From Cylindrospermopsis curvispora GIHE-G1 (lineage in GTDB: Bacteria; Cyanobacteriota; Cyanobacteriia; Cyanobacteriales; Nostocaceae): a stretch of DNA of 64,000 nt. The notes under the pieces are model-generated. The model ran no database searches. It worked only from the letters and a program-made list of their open reading frames with translations, and was not told where the DNA came from. Below, one piece after another: positions 25,493 to 34,837 of the stretch (positions are counted from its first letter, which is position 1; each line of letters opens with the position of its first letter). The position numbers and the translations under genes are program-made. The DNA lies in NCBI RefSeq assembly GCF_014489415.1, contig NZ_CP060823.1:82475-146474 (forward strand), given 5' to 3'.

Positions 25493-28400
25493 ATGATACT
25501 TAATTCAGAAGAGGTAACAAGTAATCTCAGGAAGAAAATTGAGAAGTGGAAAGAAAGTTTAGCAGATCTGACAAAGAACAATCCTCTCATTCAATTTCGC
25601 CCCCATAAGCGAACATTACAAATTACAGATAATATAGACACTGTTTACACTGATATACGACAGGAGAAAAAGGTTTTCTCCTTTAATGTAGAAAGCCCAG
25701 ATGGACCAAGAATAAAATCAGTTGCGAATGAACTAACAACTGTACAGCCTTGGAATGAGAAATTAAAAATACTCAAAAATTTAACTAGGGAGTCTAGACA
25801 ATCATTAGAGGAAACGGGAGTCAATATTCTTTTCCTAGCCTTTGGAACTTTAACTTGGGAGGATGAAGATAAGTCAACTAAGTTGTTATCACCCTTGATA
25901 TTAGTTCCTGTGTCTTTGTTTAAGGAACCAAAAAAGAGTTTTTATAAACTATCTCCTATTCGTGAGGATGAAGAGGCTAGTATTATCATAAATCCTGCTC
26001 TTTGTCTGAAATTAAAGAAGTTTGACATTAATCTATCAGAAATTAAATCTCAAAATTCATACAGAGATTTCATAAATATTATCAGAGATAATATTTTACA
26101 TCAATATCCTTTATGGGAAGTGCGAGATGAACTTTTTCTCTCTCTTTTCTCTTATGCTAATATAGCAATGGTTGAAGATTTCAATAAATACGAAAAAAGA
26201 ATTCTTGACCATCCTATGTTACAATCCCTTTCCGGTAGTTTAACAGAGATACCATATAACTTCAATGATATTTTGCAAAACTCAATAAAAGACTCTCAAG
26301 TAAAACCACAAAATATTTTTCAGGTACTTGATGCAGATTCTAGCCAACAGGTTGTTATTGAAGCAGCCAAACAGGGTGATAGTTTTGTTGTCCAAGGTCC
26401 ACCCGGAACGGGGAAGAGCCAAACTATTGTCAATATGATTACTGAACTAATTGGTGCTGGAAAGTCAGTCCTATTAGTTGCAGCTAAGGACACTGCAGTC
26501 AAAGTCGTTTATGACAGGTTATCTAAATGTGGTTTAGAGCATTTATGCTTAAATCTTCATAATAGTCAAGCTATGAATAATAAGGAAGTTATCCAAGAAT
26601 TATTAAAAACGATTACTTCTACTAATAGTAGTTTTGATACTAGTAAACATCAAAATTTTTTCGATGAGTTACTCAGCAGTCGTGAACACATCAATTCATA
26701 TCCTGTTGACTTACATACAAAACATCAACCTCTAGATAGGTCTCTTTTTGAGCTTTATGGAGAGTTACTAAAAAAGAAGAGAGCAGATCTGCCAAACTAT
26801 AATGTCAGGTTTCCAAATTATGAAAGCTGGTCTACTCAGGAATTGAATATTGCTAATTCTCTGCTAAAACAGTTAGGTAGTTTGTCTGAACTTTTTTATG
26901 AAAAGACAAATTCGATTTGGTCACAGAGTTTTACTTCTGATGATTTCTCTCCTGCTCAAAAAATGAACTTGGAACAAATAATCAGTAATCTTCAGCAAGG
27001 TATAGATTCTGCTAGAGAGTTAGAAACTGAACTAAAATTAATTTTTAATAATGATTATATCCTCCATAATATAGATTCTATAGAGTTCTCCTATAATGCC
27101 TTATGTCATCTATTAAAAGTAACTGAAATTAATTTACCAAACAATTGGGTAACTATAGATATTGATAAAGAGAGAGCCAGTATTGAGCATTATAAATCTT
27201 CCTTGAAAATCATTAATGACCCTCAGAATACTTTAATTAGGGAGAGATATTCAGAAGAGTTTTTCTCTCTTAATTTATTTGAATTATCTCAAAGATATGA
27301 GAATTATGCTAAGAAGTGCTGGATTCTTAATATGCTCAATCCGGTCTATAGACAAGATATGAAGTTATTATGTAAATTAAACAATGATAGAAAATCCCAT
27401 TCTTTACATCAATTTAGACAAGACCTATTGAGGTCACTTAAAATTCAGTCTATTGAAAATAACTTAGAGCAAGATTATACAAATAACGAAAATCAAGGCT
27501 CTTTTCTATCTTTATCTAATATTCACAATATGGATGAAGTAGAAGTAGAACTAGAGAACTTTGAGCAATTATTAAATTGGATAGATGAGTTAGATAAATA
27601 TTATCTTTCTCGTGAAAATGTAGATACTATACAGAAATCCGTGCTTGAACTGGACGATGTTATCAAAAAAGTTCATAACCTGAAGTTAATAAAACAGGAA
27701 ATAGATTTTGGATTAGACTTTTTGTTTAACCAGCGACAACTCAATTATATTTATACTAGGGAAAATATAAAGCAAGTAGATTTAGGAAAAGTAAAGGAGT
27801 TTTTAGAACTAGCTAGTTTAGATCTAGATAAGTTAAGTGAATGGTTTTTATGTCAAGATATTTGCCGTAAATTGGAAAAGTTAGGGTGTGAGTCTTTCTT
27901 ACAACTATTGCGTAAGAATAAGGATATTTTAAGCCAGGATTGGTTTACAATTTTAGAAAAACTTATTTATGAAGCACACATTCAGGGTATTCTGTTTAAA
28001 CAACCAGGGTTAAGGTTATTTAACTCACAATCCCATCAAGATGATATTAATAATTTCAAAAAACTAGATGTTCAACAGTTACAGATTGCACAGATAAGAC
28101 TTAGACTAAGCCATGCTCAAAGATGGCAAACTTTTGAAGTTAATCCTGATAATTCACTCCAAATCCAAAATTTAGGAAAGGAGCAAAAGAAAAAAAGAAA
28201 ATATTTACCTATACGTAAACTACTCAATGATAAAAATCAAGGTATCAAAAGTGTGATTAAAACTTTAAAACCTTGCTGGATGATGAGTCCTATTGCTGTC
28301 ACTAAGTATATTGACCCTGACGAAACTATATTTGATGTTTTAATTTTTGATGAGGCTTCTCAATTACGAACAGAACATGTTATATCATCAATTATACGGG

Positions 28401-29569
28401 CAAAGCAAGTAATAATTATCGGAGACACTAAACAGCTTCCACCTACTTCATTTTTTATGGCAACTGAGGAAGAAGAAGACATGGAGGAAGATGTACCAGA
28501 AAATCTATCATTTGACAGCATATTAGATGAGTGTTCAGTTTTTTTACAGCAATTAACCCTAAAATGGCATTACCGTAGCCAAGATGAGAGACTAATTGCT
28601 TTCTCCAACTATCATTTTTATGACTCCAGATTGATTACATTTCCTAACGCTATTCAAAGTAAACAACTGGGGGTGGAGTTTAAATACATTGAAGATGGAA
28701 TTTATCAACGTGGAGAAAGTAGAGTTAATCTAAAAGAAGCACAAACGATTGCAGGGCTTGCTTTGGAGCATGTGAGAACTAATCCTCAAGAATCTTTGGG
28801 AATTATTGCCTTTAGCCAATCTCAAACTAACGCCATTGAGCAAGAGCTAGAAAAGTTATACAAAGCCAACCCAGATTTACAAGATTTTTGTGAAAATGAT
28901 TCAACTCAGTTTTTTCTGAAGTCCTTGGAGAATATACAAGGTAATGAAAAAGACATAATATTATTAAGTGTTGGATATGGAAAAGATAGTGTCGGTAAGT
29001 TTACACTTAACTTTGGTCCGCTTAATAAAGCAGGTGGAGAACGTAGACTCAATGTTGCCATTACAAGAGCTAAAAATAAACTGATTTTAGTCTCCTCCAT
29101 AACTGCTGGGGATATCGATCCTACACGGGTCAACAGTCAAGGGGGTAGATTATTACGTGAATACCTACAATATGTCGAAAGTGGTGGCAATTTCTTGTCT
29201 GGTAACTCTTTCACTGAGTCACTAAAATTTGATTCTCCATTTGAAGAGGATGTGTATATGTCTATTTGTCACCATCCCGAACTCAAAGACTATAATGCTT
29301 ATACTCAAGTTGGATGTTCTGACTATCGAATTGATTTAGCGATTGTCCACAAAGAGAGACCTGGAGAGTTTGTTCTGGGTATAGAATGTGATGGAGCTTC
29401 TTATCACAGTTCTCTTACCGCTAGAGACAGAGATCGCCTCAGACAAGAACAGTTGGAAAAACTAGGTTGGAAAATCTATCGTATTTGGTCAACAGAGTGG
29501 TTTCATAATAAAGGTTCCCAGGTACAACTGTTGGTAGAGAAGATTAAATCTCTTAGGAATGTCCAATAA
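25493..29569 (+). CDS. DUF4011-like SF1 helicase with C-terminal Vsr-like nuclease (Hhe-type defence protein)
   Basis: A 1358-residue protein from ATG 25493, preceded by GGGAGAATTAAA. The N-terminal ~270 residues resemble DUF4011 (KKIEKWKESLADLTKNNPLI). Helicase motifs: Walker A VQGPPGTGKSQT (about 305), motif II LIFDEASQLR (about 950), motif III IIIGDTKQLPPTSFF, motif IV-like LKWHYRSQDERLIAFSN, motifs V-VI LENIQGNEKDIILL and RRLNVAITRAKNKLI. The last 110 residues are a Vsr/MTES_1575-type nuclease (YRIDLAIVHK, VLGIECDGASYHSS, LEKLGWKIYRIWS). The architecture matches, from memory, the single-gene Hhe anti-phage proteins. About 600 residues of coiled or unclassified sequence lie between motifs I and II. 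Confidence 0.8.
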   Translation: MILNSEEVTSNLRKKIEKWKESLADLTKNNPLIQFRPHKRTLQITDNIDTVYTDIRQEKKVFSFNVESPDGPRIKSVANELTTVQPWNEKLKILKNLTRESRQSLEETGVNILFLAFGTLTWEDEDKSTKLLSPLILVPVSLFKEPKKSFYKLSPIREDEEASIIINPALCLKLKKFDINLSEIKSQNSYRDFINIIRDNILHQYPLWEVRDELFLSLFSYANIAMVEDFNKYEKRILDHPMLQSLSGSLTEIPYNFNDILQNSIKDSQVKPQNIFQVLDADSSQQVVIEAAKQGDSFVVQGPPGTGKSQTIVNMITELIGAGKSVLLVAAKDTAVKVVYDRLSKCGLEHLCLNLHNSQAMNNKEVIQELLKTITSTNSSFDTSKHQNFFDELLSSREHINSYPVDLHTKHQPLDRSLFELYGELLKKKRADLPNYNVRFPNYESWSTQELNIANSLLKQLGSLSELFYEKTNSIWSQSFTSDDFSPAQKMNLEQIISNLQQGIDSARELETELKLIFNNDYILHNIDSIEFSYNALCHLLKVTEINLPNNWVTIDIDKERASIEHYKSSLKIINDPQNTLIRERYSEEFFSLNLFELSQRYENYAKKCWILNMLNPVYRQDMKLLCKLNNDRKSHSLHQFRQDLLRSLKIQSIENNLEQDYTNNENQGSFLSLSNIHNMDEVEVELENFEQLLNWIDELDKYYLSRENVDTIQKSVLELDDVIKKVHNLKLIKQEIDFGLDFLFNQRQLNYIYTRENIKQVDLGKVKEFLELASLDLDKLSEWFLCQDICRKLEKLGCESFLQLLRKNKDILSQDWFTILEKLIYEAHIQGILFKQPGLRLFNSQSHQDDINNFKKLDVQQLQIAQIRLRLSHAQRWQTFEVNPDNSLQIQNLGKEQKKKRKYLPIRKLLNDKNQGIKSVIKTLKPCWMMSPIAVTKYIDPDETIFDVLIFDEASQLRTEHVISSIIRAKQVIIIGDTKQLPPTSFFMATEEEEDMEEDVPENLSFDSILDECSVFLQQLTLKWHYRSQDERLIAFSNYHFYDSRLITFPNAIQSKQLGVEFKYIEDGIYQRGESRVNLKEAQTIAGLALEHVRTNPQESLGIIAFSQSQTNAIEQELEKLYKANPDLQDFCENDSTQFFLKSLENIQGNEKDIILLSVGYGKDSVGKFTLNFGPLNKAGGERRLNVAITRAKNKLILVSSITAGDIDPTRVNSQGGRLLREYLQYVESGGNFLSGNSFTESLKFDSPFEEDVYMSICHHPELKDYNAYTQVGCSDYRIDLAIVHKERPGEFVLGIECDGASYHSSLTARDRDRLRQEQLEKLGWKIYRIWSTEWFHNKGSQVQLLVEKIKSLRNVQ

Positions 29570-29588
29570 AACCTGAAAAAATGACTTG

Positions 29589-29774
29589 CTACTCATTTAT
29601 CCACTCTTTAGCTACTTTTAATGCAGCATCTGCTGTGTAGTAAATTCCCTTACCATAAACTGAACCATCTAAAGCAATTACTCTAAACTCCCAAGCATGT
29701 GCAGGAGTGTAGAATACTACGACCACGTTGCTATTGTGAGAAATCAGCTTTGCTATTTTTACGTTTGATTCCAT
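29589..29774 (-). CDS. Small hypothetical protein (61 aa)
   Basis: 61 residues, ATG start, compact beta-rich sequence (NSNVVVVFYTPAHAWEFRVI, SVYGKGIYYTADAALKVA). It looks like a folded domain but I cannot name a family. It ends 20 bases from the helicase gene stop in convergent orientation. Confidence 0.5.
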   Translation of the reverse strand: MESNVKIAKLISHNSNVVVVFYTPAHAWEFRVIALDGSVYGKGIYYTADAALKVAKEWINE

Positions 29775-30033
29775 ATTTTTTGTTTCACTCTACAAGAACA
29801 TTTGTACCATTAATTTTAGGATTAGTTATCCCTTTTGGTAAATTACCCACCTTTTTAGGCGAATTATTTCTGTACTCCAACTATAGTTTGTACTATCGTT
29901 TGGTTATGATTGATATGTGTATATTTTACTCCAAATAAGAATAGCTCTAAGAATTAAAAAATCTTGCATCATTGCCTAACTTTATTAGCATCCTCCCCAA
30001 GATAGATATTTTTCTGGTCATATTTTTGCATAG

Positions 30034-30049
30034 GTTCGGTTTACCGAAC
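30034..30049. promoter_or_regulatory. Perfect inverted repeat GTTCGGT-TT-ACCGAAC
   Basis: A 16-base operator-like palindrome in the 411-base gap between divergent small gene 29589-29774 and the FGE-like gene at 30186. The rest of that gap is AT-rich without a recognisable gene. Confidence 0.45.
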
Positions 30050-30185
30050 TAATATGGAGTGTTTTTACTGTCAGAGTTCAGGTGAACTGATTTAAAAAGT
30101 ACCGCATTTTCTACATTGATTATAGAGAATAGAAATTTAGATAATTAATGTATATAAATCTTGAGCATAATCAACTGTAATAGTT

Positions 30186-31229
30186 ATGAGCAGTATAAAC
30201 CAACAATACCAGTACAATGCTGTTTTAGGTGGTACAGTAGATACACAAGAAAAACCCTCACATTCAGGAGAAGAACCACTATTAACCACTTATGAGGAAA
30301 CTCCCCACAAGCCGAATATTATTGGGCAAGCCATAAGTTATGGGGAGAAGGGTATAAATTTGCTGTTCTCCTTCCTTAATAATGGAAAAACATCTGAATA
30401 CCAGAACGGTTATAGTCACAAAGGAATTGATACAAAACCTTTTAGCTTCAATCTGGTGACTACGAATAAAAGAGGAGAAATAATTAGTACAACTCTAGGT
30501 TATGCCAGATCCTTCATCCAAGATTTAGGAAATGGTGTGAACCTGGAAATGGTTCAAATTCCAGGTGGAAAATATCTCATGGGTTCAAGGGACGAGAGAT
30601 GTGATTGGGAATTTCCTGAGCATGAGGTAATACTACCAAACTTTTTCATGAGTAAATATCCAGTAACACAAGAACAGTACAAGGCTATTACGGGTGCTAA
30701 TCCGTCCATGTTTAAAGGTGATCAACTTCCTGTGGAAAACGTGAGTTGGAATAATGCAGTAAGTTTTTGTGAGGAGTTAGCCATAAAGACAGGAAAGAGT
30801 TATACCCTACCCAGCGAAACCCAGTGGGAATACGCCTGTCGCGCAGGAACAGGAACAGCATTCTACTTTGGAGATAGTATTAACAGTGACTTAGTTAATT
30901 ACAATGGTAATTACAGCTATGGACTGGTGCACAAACAGAAATTTAGGCAAAAGACACTAGCAGTAGGTTCACTAATGCCTAATGCCTATGGTCTTTATGA
31001 TATGCACGGGAACGTTTATGAATGGTGTTTAGATGATTGGCACAGCAATTATAATGGCGCACCAGATAATCAAAATCCTTGGTTTTCCCGGAGTAGTAGG
31101 TGGAAAGTGGTAAGGGGTGGTTCCTGGAATACAAGTCCCCAGGATTGTAGGTCTACCTCCCGTAGTCTCCACATGGCTGATAGTGCTTATGGGGATATTG
31201 GTTTTAGGCTTGTCTTAAATGTGTCTTGA
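30186..31229 (+). CDS. Formylglycine-generating-enzyme (FGE/SUMF1)-family protein
   Basis: A 347-residue protein. The first 105 residues are an unrecognised low-complexity region. Residues 115-347 form an FGE-sulfatase/C-type-lectin-like domain: MVQIPGGKYLMGS, PVTQEQYKAITGANPSMFKG, PVENVSWNNAVSFCEELA, LPSETQWEYACRAGTGTAF, GNVYEWCLDDW and VVRGGSWNTSP...GFRLV. In cyanobacteria such domains often act as accessory or effector domains rather than sulfatase activators. The canonical active-site cysteine pair is not evident at the expected C-terminal position. No sulfatase partner is nearby. Confidence 0.75.
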   Translation: MSSINQQYQYNAVLGGTVDTQEKPSHSGEEPLLTTYEETPHKPNIIGQAISYGEKGINLLFSFLNNGKTSEYQNGYSHKGIDTKPFSFNLVTTNKRGEIISTTLGYARSFIQDLGNGVNLEMVQIPGGKYLMGSRDERCDWEFPEHEVILPNFFMSKYPVTQEQYKAITGANPSMFKGDQLPVENVSWNNAVSFCEELAIKTGKSYTLPSETQWEYACRAGTGTAFYFGDSINSDLVNYNGNYSYGLVHKQKFRQKTLAVGSLMPNAYGLYDMHGNVYEWCLDDWHSNYNGAPDNQNPWFSRSSRWKVVRGGSWNTSPQDCRSTSRSLHMADSAYGDIGFRLVLNVS

Positions 31230-31502
31230 CCACTTCCATTATTAGGCGATCGCATTTCTTGGGGTAACTCCAGGAGATCCGATCGCTCTTGTGTATAGGG
31301 GTTTCGAGTAGTTGTTTTATTTGGGTAAGGAAGTAAGAGTTCTAAGATGGGCGATCGCCTGACAGATAGGATATTCAAAAGTTGTTTTATTCGCTGCATG
31401 AGATGCGATTTCCCATAGGGAGTGCTTCACAATCCTATTTGGGAGTAAGTGGTATGTTATTCTCCCTGAGTTTCGATATGCGATCGCCAATTAATAGAAA
31501 GG
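31230..31502. repeat. HIP1 and short-repeat region
   Basis: Contains three HIP1-type GCGATCGC sites and one copy of the HIP1-linked short repeat at 31404-31435 (TCCCATAGGGAGTGCTTCAC core). No gene supported. Confidence 0.5.
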
Positions 31503-31715
31503 TCAATTTTCCCAAACCTCGAGAAAATGTTCCCATTCTTCATCTGATTGTGGAGGACCATCCTTAAACATTCCGACCACCTTTGCCAGTTTTCGAGCTT
31601 GGTCTTCAGTCTCGCCTAACTCTATAAATTGGGACTCAAGTTTAGGATCATAACCTTTTGAGATAAGGTGTAGGTATTCCTCATCTGTAATATTCAAATT
31701 GTGAATGTTTTCCAT
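31503..31715 (-). CDS. Small acidic hypothetical protein (70 aa)
   Basis: 70 residues, ATG start, strongly acidic helical sequence (TDEEYLHLISKGYDPKLESQ, DEEWEHFLEVWEN). It lies immediately downstream of the GNAT gene on the same strand (30-base gap), probably one transcript. The acidity could fit a small inhibitor or antitoxin, but nothing shows that. Confidence 0.5.
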   Translation of the reverse strand: MENIHNLNITDEEYLHLISKGYDPKLESQFIELGETEDQARKLAKVVGMFKDGPPQSDEEWEHFLEVWEN

Positions 31716-31745
31716 ACGTTACCTTTAATTAGTGATACTAGCTAG

Positions 31746-32162
31746 TTATAGACTAGAATATGTCAACTGATTTTTGGTCTCTCTTGCAAAACTGAAAATA
31801 GAGCCAATACGCTCAAATCCCTGTTTTTTATAATATCCATCTTCATCAGATAGCATATAAACATCTGTACGTGGTTGGTCAGCAGCAGCAGTTTCAATAA
31901 GACGTTTTCCTAGTCCCTTTCCCCTCCATTGCTTGGACACGAGCAGGTCGTAGACATAGAGGCCAAATATTCCATCTTTTCGGCAACGTATATACCCGAT
32001 TATACAGTTATTTGCCACAGCGACGTAAACAATACAATCAGCGAGTACCTGACCATATTCCTGTTCACGGTTGTAGTAGCAAGACCAGTTGTTACCTTCA
32101 CCGCGTAGGAGTGTGAATAGGGCAGGGTTGTCATCTTCTGTGTATGGTTTTATCTGAATCAT
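31746..32162 (-). CDS. GNAT-family N-acetyltransferase
   Basis: A 138-residue acetyltransferase with motif A VYDLLVSKQWRGKGLGKRLI (the R/Q-x-x-G-x-G/A acetyl-CoA loop is WRGKGLG) and a C-terminal YYKKQGFERIGSIFSF strand. The substrate is unknown. With the small acidic protein downstream it might form a two-gene unit; a toxin-antitoxin pair of the GNAT type is possible but the partner lacks a recognisable RHH domain. Confidence 0.75.
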   Translation of the reverse strand: MIQIKPYTEDDNPALFTLLRGEGNNWSCYYNREQEYGQVLADCIVYVAVANNCIIGYIRCRKDGIFGLYVYDLLVSKQWRGKGLGKRLIETAAADQPRTDVYMLSDEDGYYKKQGFERIGSIFSFARETKNQLTYSSL

Positions 32163-32594
32163 TTGTATCTCAGTCTTAACTTAATACGTTTATTATAATC
32201 CTTTATTTAACTTAAATAATATAATTTTACCTATTTTTGTTTTGTAAGTTACTAAATACACTTACAAATTTACTACTAATTACTACTAAAGTAACAGTGT
32301 GTTTGTTTATGTCAAATTTTAGACAAGATTTTTTCACCAATTACACTTACCAGAGGGAAACAATCGGGAAAAATAACAAAAGGTAGTTATGAAAGCCCTC
32401 AGCATTATGCTTTAGACTATTTAATCTTATGCAAGAATCTCAATCCCATTACCAGTAGGGTTGTGCAAGTAAAAGTTATTGCAAGTTGTTAATTTTTCCT
32501 AAATCACAAAAAATCATAAAACAAGAGGAAGTATTATTACCGCCTCTATTTAGTAAATTGATAGTAAAGTAACATTAAAAAAATAGGTAACAAT
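32163..32594. other. Promoter region of the CRISPR adaptation genes
   Basis: AT-rich DNA between the divergent GNAT gene and cas4-cas1, with no repeat or RNA gene recognised. The start at 32595 is preceded by AATAGGTAACAAT, a weak ribosome-binding site. No seed match to the degenerate-repeat guide at 37267 was found here by eye. Confidence 0.3.
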
Positions 32595-34271
32595 ATGCAA
32601 CCCGTTAATCAGTTAATAGAGGTTCAAGAAAATTTATCATCAGAAACTATAAGGGTTTCTGCACTTCATGCGTTAGCATACTGTCCACGTTTGTTCTATC
32701 TTGAAGAAGTCGAACAGCTTTACACTCAAGATGCAGCTGTATTTGCTGGACGTCGACTGCACGTAGATTTAGAAAAAAAAGAAGATGAAATCTGGGAAGA
32801 ATTATTTCTAGAAAGTGAAGAATTAGGAATACGAGGACGAGTAGATGCTCTTAGAACTCTTGATGGAGAAACTATTCCTTATGAGCATAAAAGAGGTCTT
32901 TCATGTCGAGATGAAAAGAAACAGCCACAAGCATGGAATAGTGATAAATTACAAATATTGGCTTATGCCATGCTTTTAGAATCTACTTTGGGAATTACAG
33001 TAAAAGAGGGCCGTATTCGTTATCATGCTGATAATACATTAATCCATATACCTTTGGATAATTTGGGTAAGCAGTTAGTTTTTGATGCTATTGAGCAAGC
33101 TCGCATTTTAAGAAAATCAGCCTACAGACCACCTGTAATAGAAAATGAAAGATTATGTGCCCGTTGTTCTTTAGCACCAGTTTGTTTACCAGAAGAAGCT
33201 AGACTGGCCCATGACAAGGAATGGCAACCTATTCGCCTTTTTCCAGAAGATGATGAACGTTTGGTAATTCATATTTTAGAACCAGGTACATTAGTAGGAA
33301 AAACAGGAGAGCAAATAAAAATTAATCGTCGTAATCAATCTGTGGAAACCATTCCAGCTCGTCAAATAGGACAATTAGTTTTGCATAGCTTTTCTCAAAT
33401 TTCTACTCAAGCATTACACTTTTGTGCCTCTCAATATATAGGAGTACACTTTATTTCTGGTGGTGGTAGATATATAGGTAGTTTTGATAATAGACAGGGC
33501 AGTATTCAGCGTCGCATTCGTCAATATAATGCTTTAATTGACCCAAATTTTTGTTTAGAAATGGCTCGGAAATTAGTCTTGTGTAGAGGTCAAGGACAAC
33601 GTAAATTTTTAATGCGTGCAGCTAGAGGTAATTCTCAAGTAACAGATATTTTACGTAATGCGATCGCACAAATAAAAATCATGATCAAACAAATTAGTAA
33701 AGCCAAGTCTTTAGATTCATTGTTAGGAATAGAAGGAAATATAGCTGCATCTTATTTTAGTGCATTACCATATTTAATTGTACAAGATGTAGTAAGAGAG
33801 CTACACTTTAATGGCAGAAATCGACGACCTCCAAAAGATAGGTTTAATGCATTATTAAGTTTTGGGTATGCTTTGGTTCTCAAGGATGTAATGAATGCTA
33901 TCTTGAATATTGGACTAGAACCAGCACTAGGTTTTTATCATCAACCACGCACTCAGGCTGCGCCTTTAGCATTAGATTTATTAGAAATATTTAGAGTACC
34001 ATTGGTAGATGTAATAGTCATATATTCAATAAATCGACATCAATGGCATCCTCAGAATGATTTTGATGTTAGAGGACAACAAGTCTGGTTAACTGACTCT
34101 GGAAAACGCAAGTTTATTGAATTATATGAGCGTCGTAAACAAGAAACCTGGAAGCATCCGGTAACAGGTTATTCTCTTACCTATCGTCGTTTATTTGAAC
34201 TAGAAGTACGTTTACTAGAAAAAGAGTGGAGCGGTGAACCAGGTTTGTTTGGCAATTTAATATTGAGGTAA
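32595..34271 (+). CDS. cas4-cas1: Cas4-Cas1 fusion (CRISPR adaptation)
   Basis: A 558-residue fusion. Residues 15-205 are Cas4: RVSALHALAYCPRLFYLEEV, TIPYEHKRGLS, LQILAYAMLLE, and a C-terminal cysteine cluster CARCSLAPVC that, with the earlier cysteine, can hold an Fe-S cluster. Residues 225-558 are Cas1: IGQLVLHSFSQIS, NRQGSIQRRIRQYN, GIEGNIAASYFSALP with a catalytic Glu, and ALLSFGYALVLKDVMNAI with the His/Asp region near YHQPR and ALDLLEIFR. The fusion couples PAM selection and trimming to spacer integration, and is typical of MYXAN-type I-B and I-G loci. cas2 follows 9 bases later and array 1 next. Confidence 0.93.
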   Translation: MQPVNQLIEVQENLSSETIRVSALHALAYCPRLFYLEEVEQLYTQDAAVFAGRRLHVDLEKKEDEIWEELFLESEELGIRGRVDALRTLDGETIPYEHKRGLSCRDEKKQPQAWNSDKLQILAYAMLLESTLGITVKEGRIRYHADNTLIHIPLDNLGKQLVFDAIEQARILRKSAYRPPVIENERLCARCSLAPVCLPEEARLAHDKEWQPIRLFPEDDERLVIHILEPGTLVGKTGEQIKINRRNQSVETIPARQIGQLVLHSFSQISTQALHFCASQYIGVHFISGGGRYIGSFDNRQGSIQRRIRQYNALIDPNFCLEMARKLVLCRGQGQRKFLMRAARGNSQVTDILRNAIAQIKIMIKQISKAKSLDSLLGIEGNIAASYFSALPYLIVQDVVRELHFNGRNRRPPKDRFNALLSFGYALVLKDVMNAILNIGLEPALGFYHQPRTQAAPLALDLLEIFRVPLVDVIVIYSINRHQWHPQNDFDVRGQQVWLTDSGKRKFIELYERRKQETWKHPVTGYSLTYRRLFELEVRLLEKEWSGEPGLFGNLILR

Positions 34272-34280
34272 TTTTTAGTC

Positions 34281-34574
34281 ATGGCAGAACACAAGAATTG
34301 TTATCTTATTTGTTATGATATTCGCAACTCCAATCGTTGGCGCAAAGCATACAATTTATTACAAGGATATGGTGACAGGATTCAGTATTCTATTTTTCGA
34401 TGCTGGCTGACTATGCGAACACGTGAAAAATTGAGGTGGGAATTAGAAATAATATTAACGAGTGAAGATGAGCTGTTACTAATTCGGCTTTCTCATCAAT
34501 GTATAAGTGACATACACAAGTATAACCGCTCTGGAGCCTGGTTTGATGCAGAAAGTTACTACAAGATTTTATAA
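34281..34574 (+). CDS. cas2: Cas2
   Basis: 97 residues with the Cas2 ferredoxin-like pattern: CYLICYDIRNSNRWRKAYNL, LQGYGDRIQYSIFRCWLT, then DELLLIRLSHQC. The Asp of YDIR is the conserved residue. It is co-transcribed with cas4-cas1 and immediately precedes the array 1 leader. With Cas1 it forms the integrase complex. Confidence 0.92.
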   Translation: MAEHKNCYLICYDIRNSNRWRKAYNLLQGYGDRIQYSIFRCWLTMRTREKLRWELEIILTSEDELLLIRLSHQCISDIHKYNRSGAWFDAESYYKIL

Positions 34575-34837
34575 TACAAGCACCTCTGACTGTTGGTAAA
34601 AAAAACAAAAGAGATAGGCAGAAAGTCTTGTAAGATATGATTTTTAAGAAATTGACTGATTAAATAGGTACTTGCATTTTGTCTGAAAGTAAGTAAGGAT
34701 AAGGGATTCAAGTGATATAGAGAGCATGTGAAATTCACTTTTCAAGCAAAATTTGTTCATTTTCTTGCATTTCAGATCAGGTGCTTGTAAAATGACCATA
34801 GAAAGGCTTCTGGAACTGGTTTTTAGCTACCGCCCTA
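34575..34837 (+). promoter_or_regulatory. Leader of CRISPR array 1 with promoter
   Basis: The last ~160 bases are almost identical to the leader of array 2 (44264-44421), and the upstream part is similar with scattered changes. A promoter TTGCAT (34765-34770), 17 bases, TAAAAT (34788-34793) would start transcripts about 38 bases ahead of the first repeat. This fixes transcription of the array on the plus strand. Confidence 0.75.

Noticed and set aside
30186..31229. FGE/C-type-lectin-like protein as a diversity-generating retroelement target
   Set aside because: No reverse transcriptase, template repeat or adenine-rich variable codons were seen near it.
31503..32162. GNAT plus small acidic gene as a GNAT-type toxin-antitoxin pair
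   Set aside because: The small gene follows rather than precedes the GNAT gene and lacks a ribbon-helix-helix motif; not enough support.
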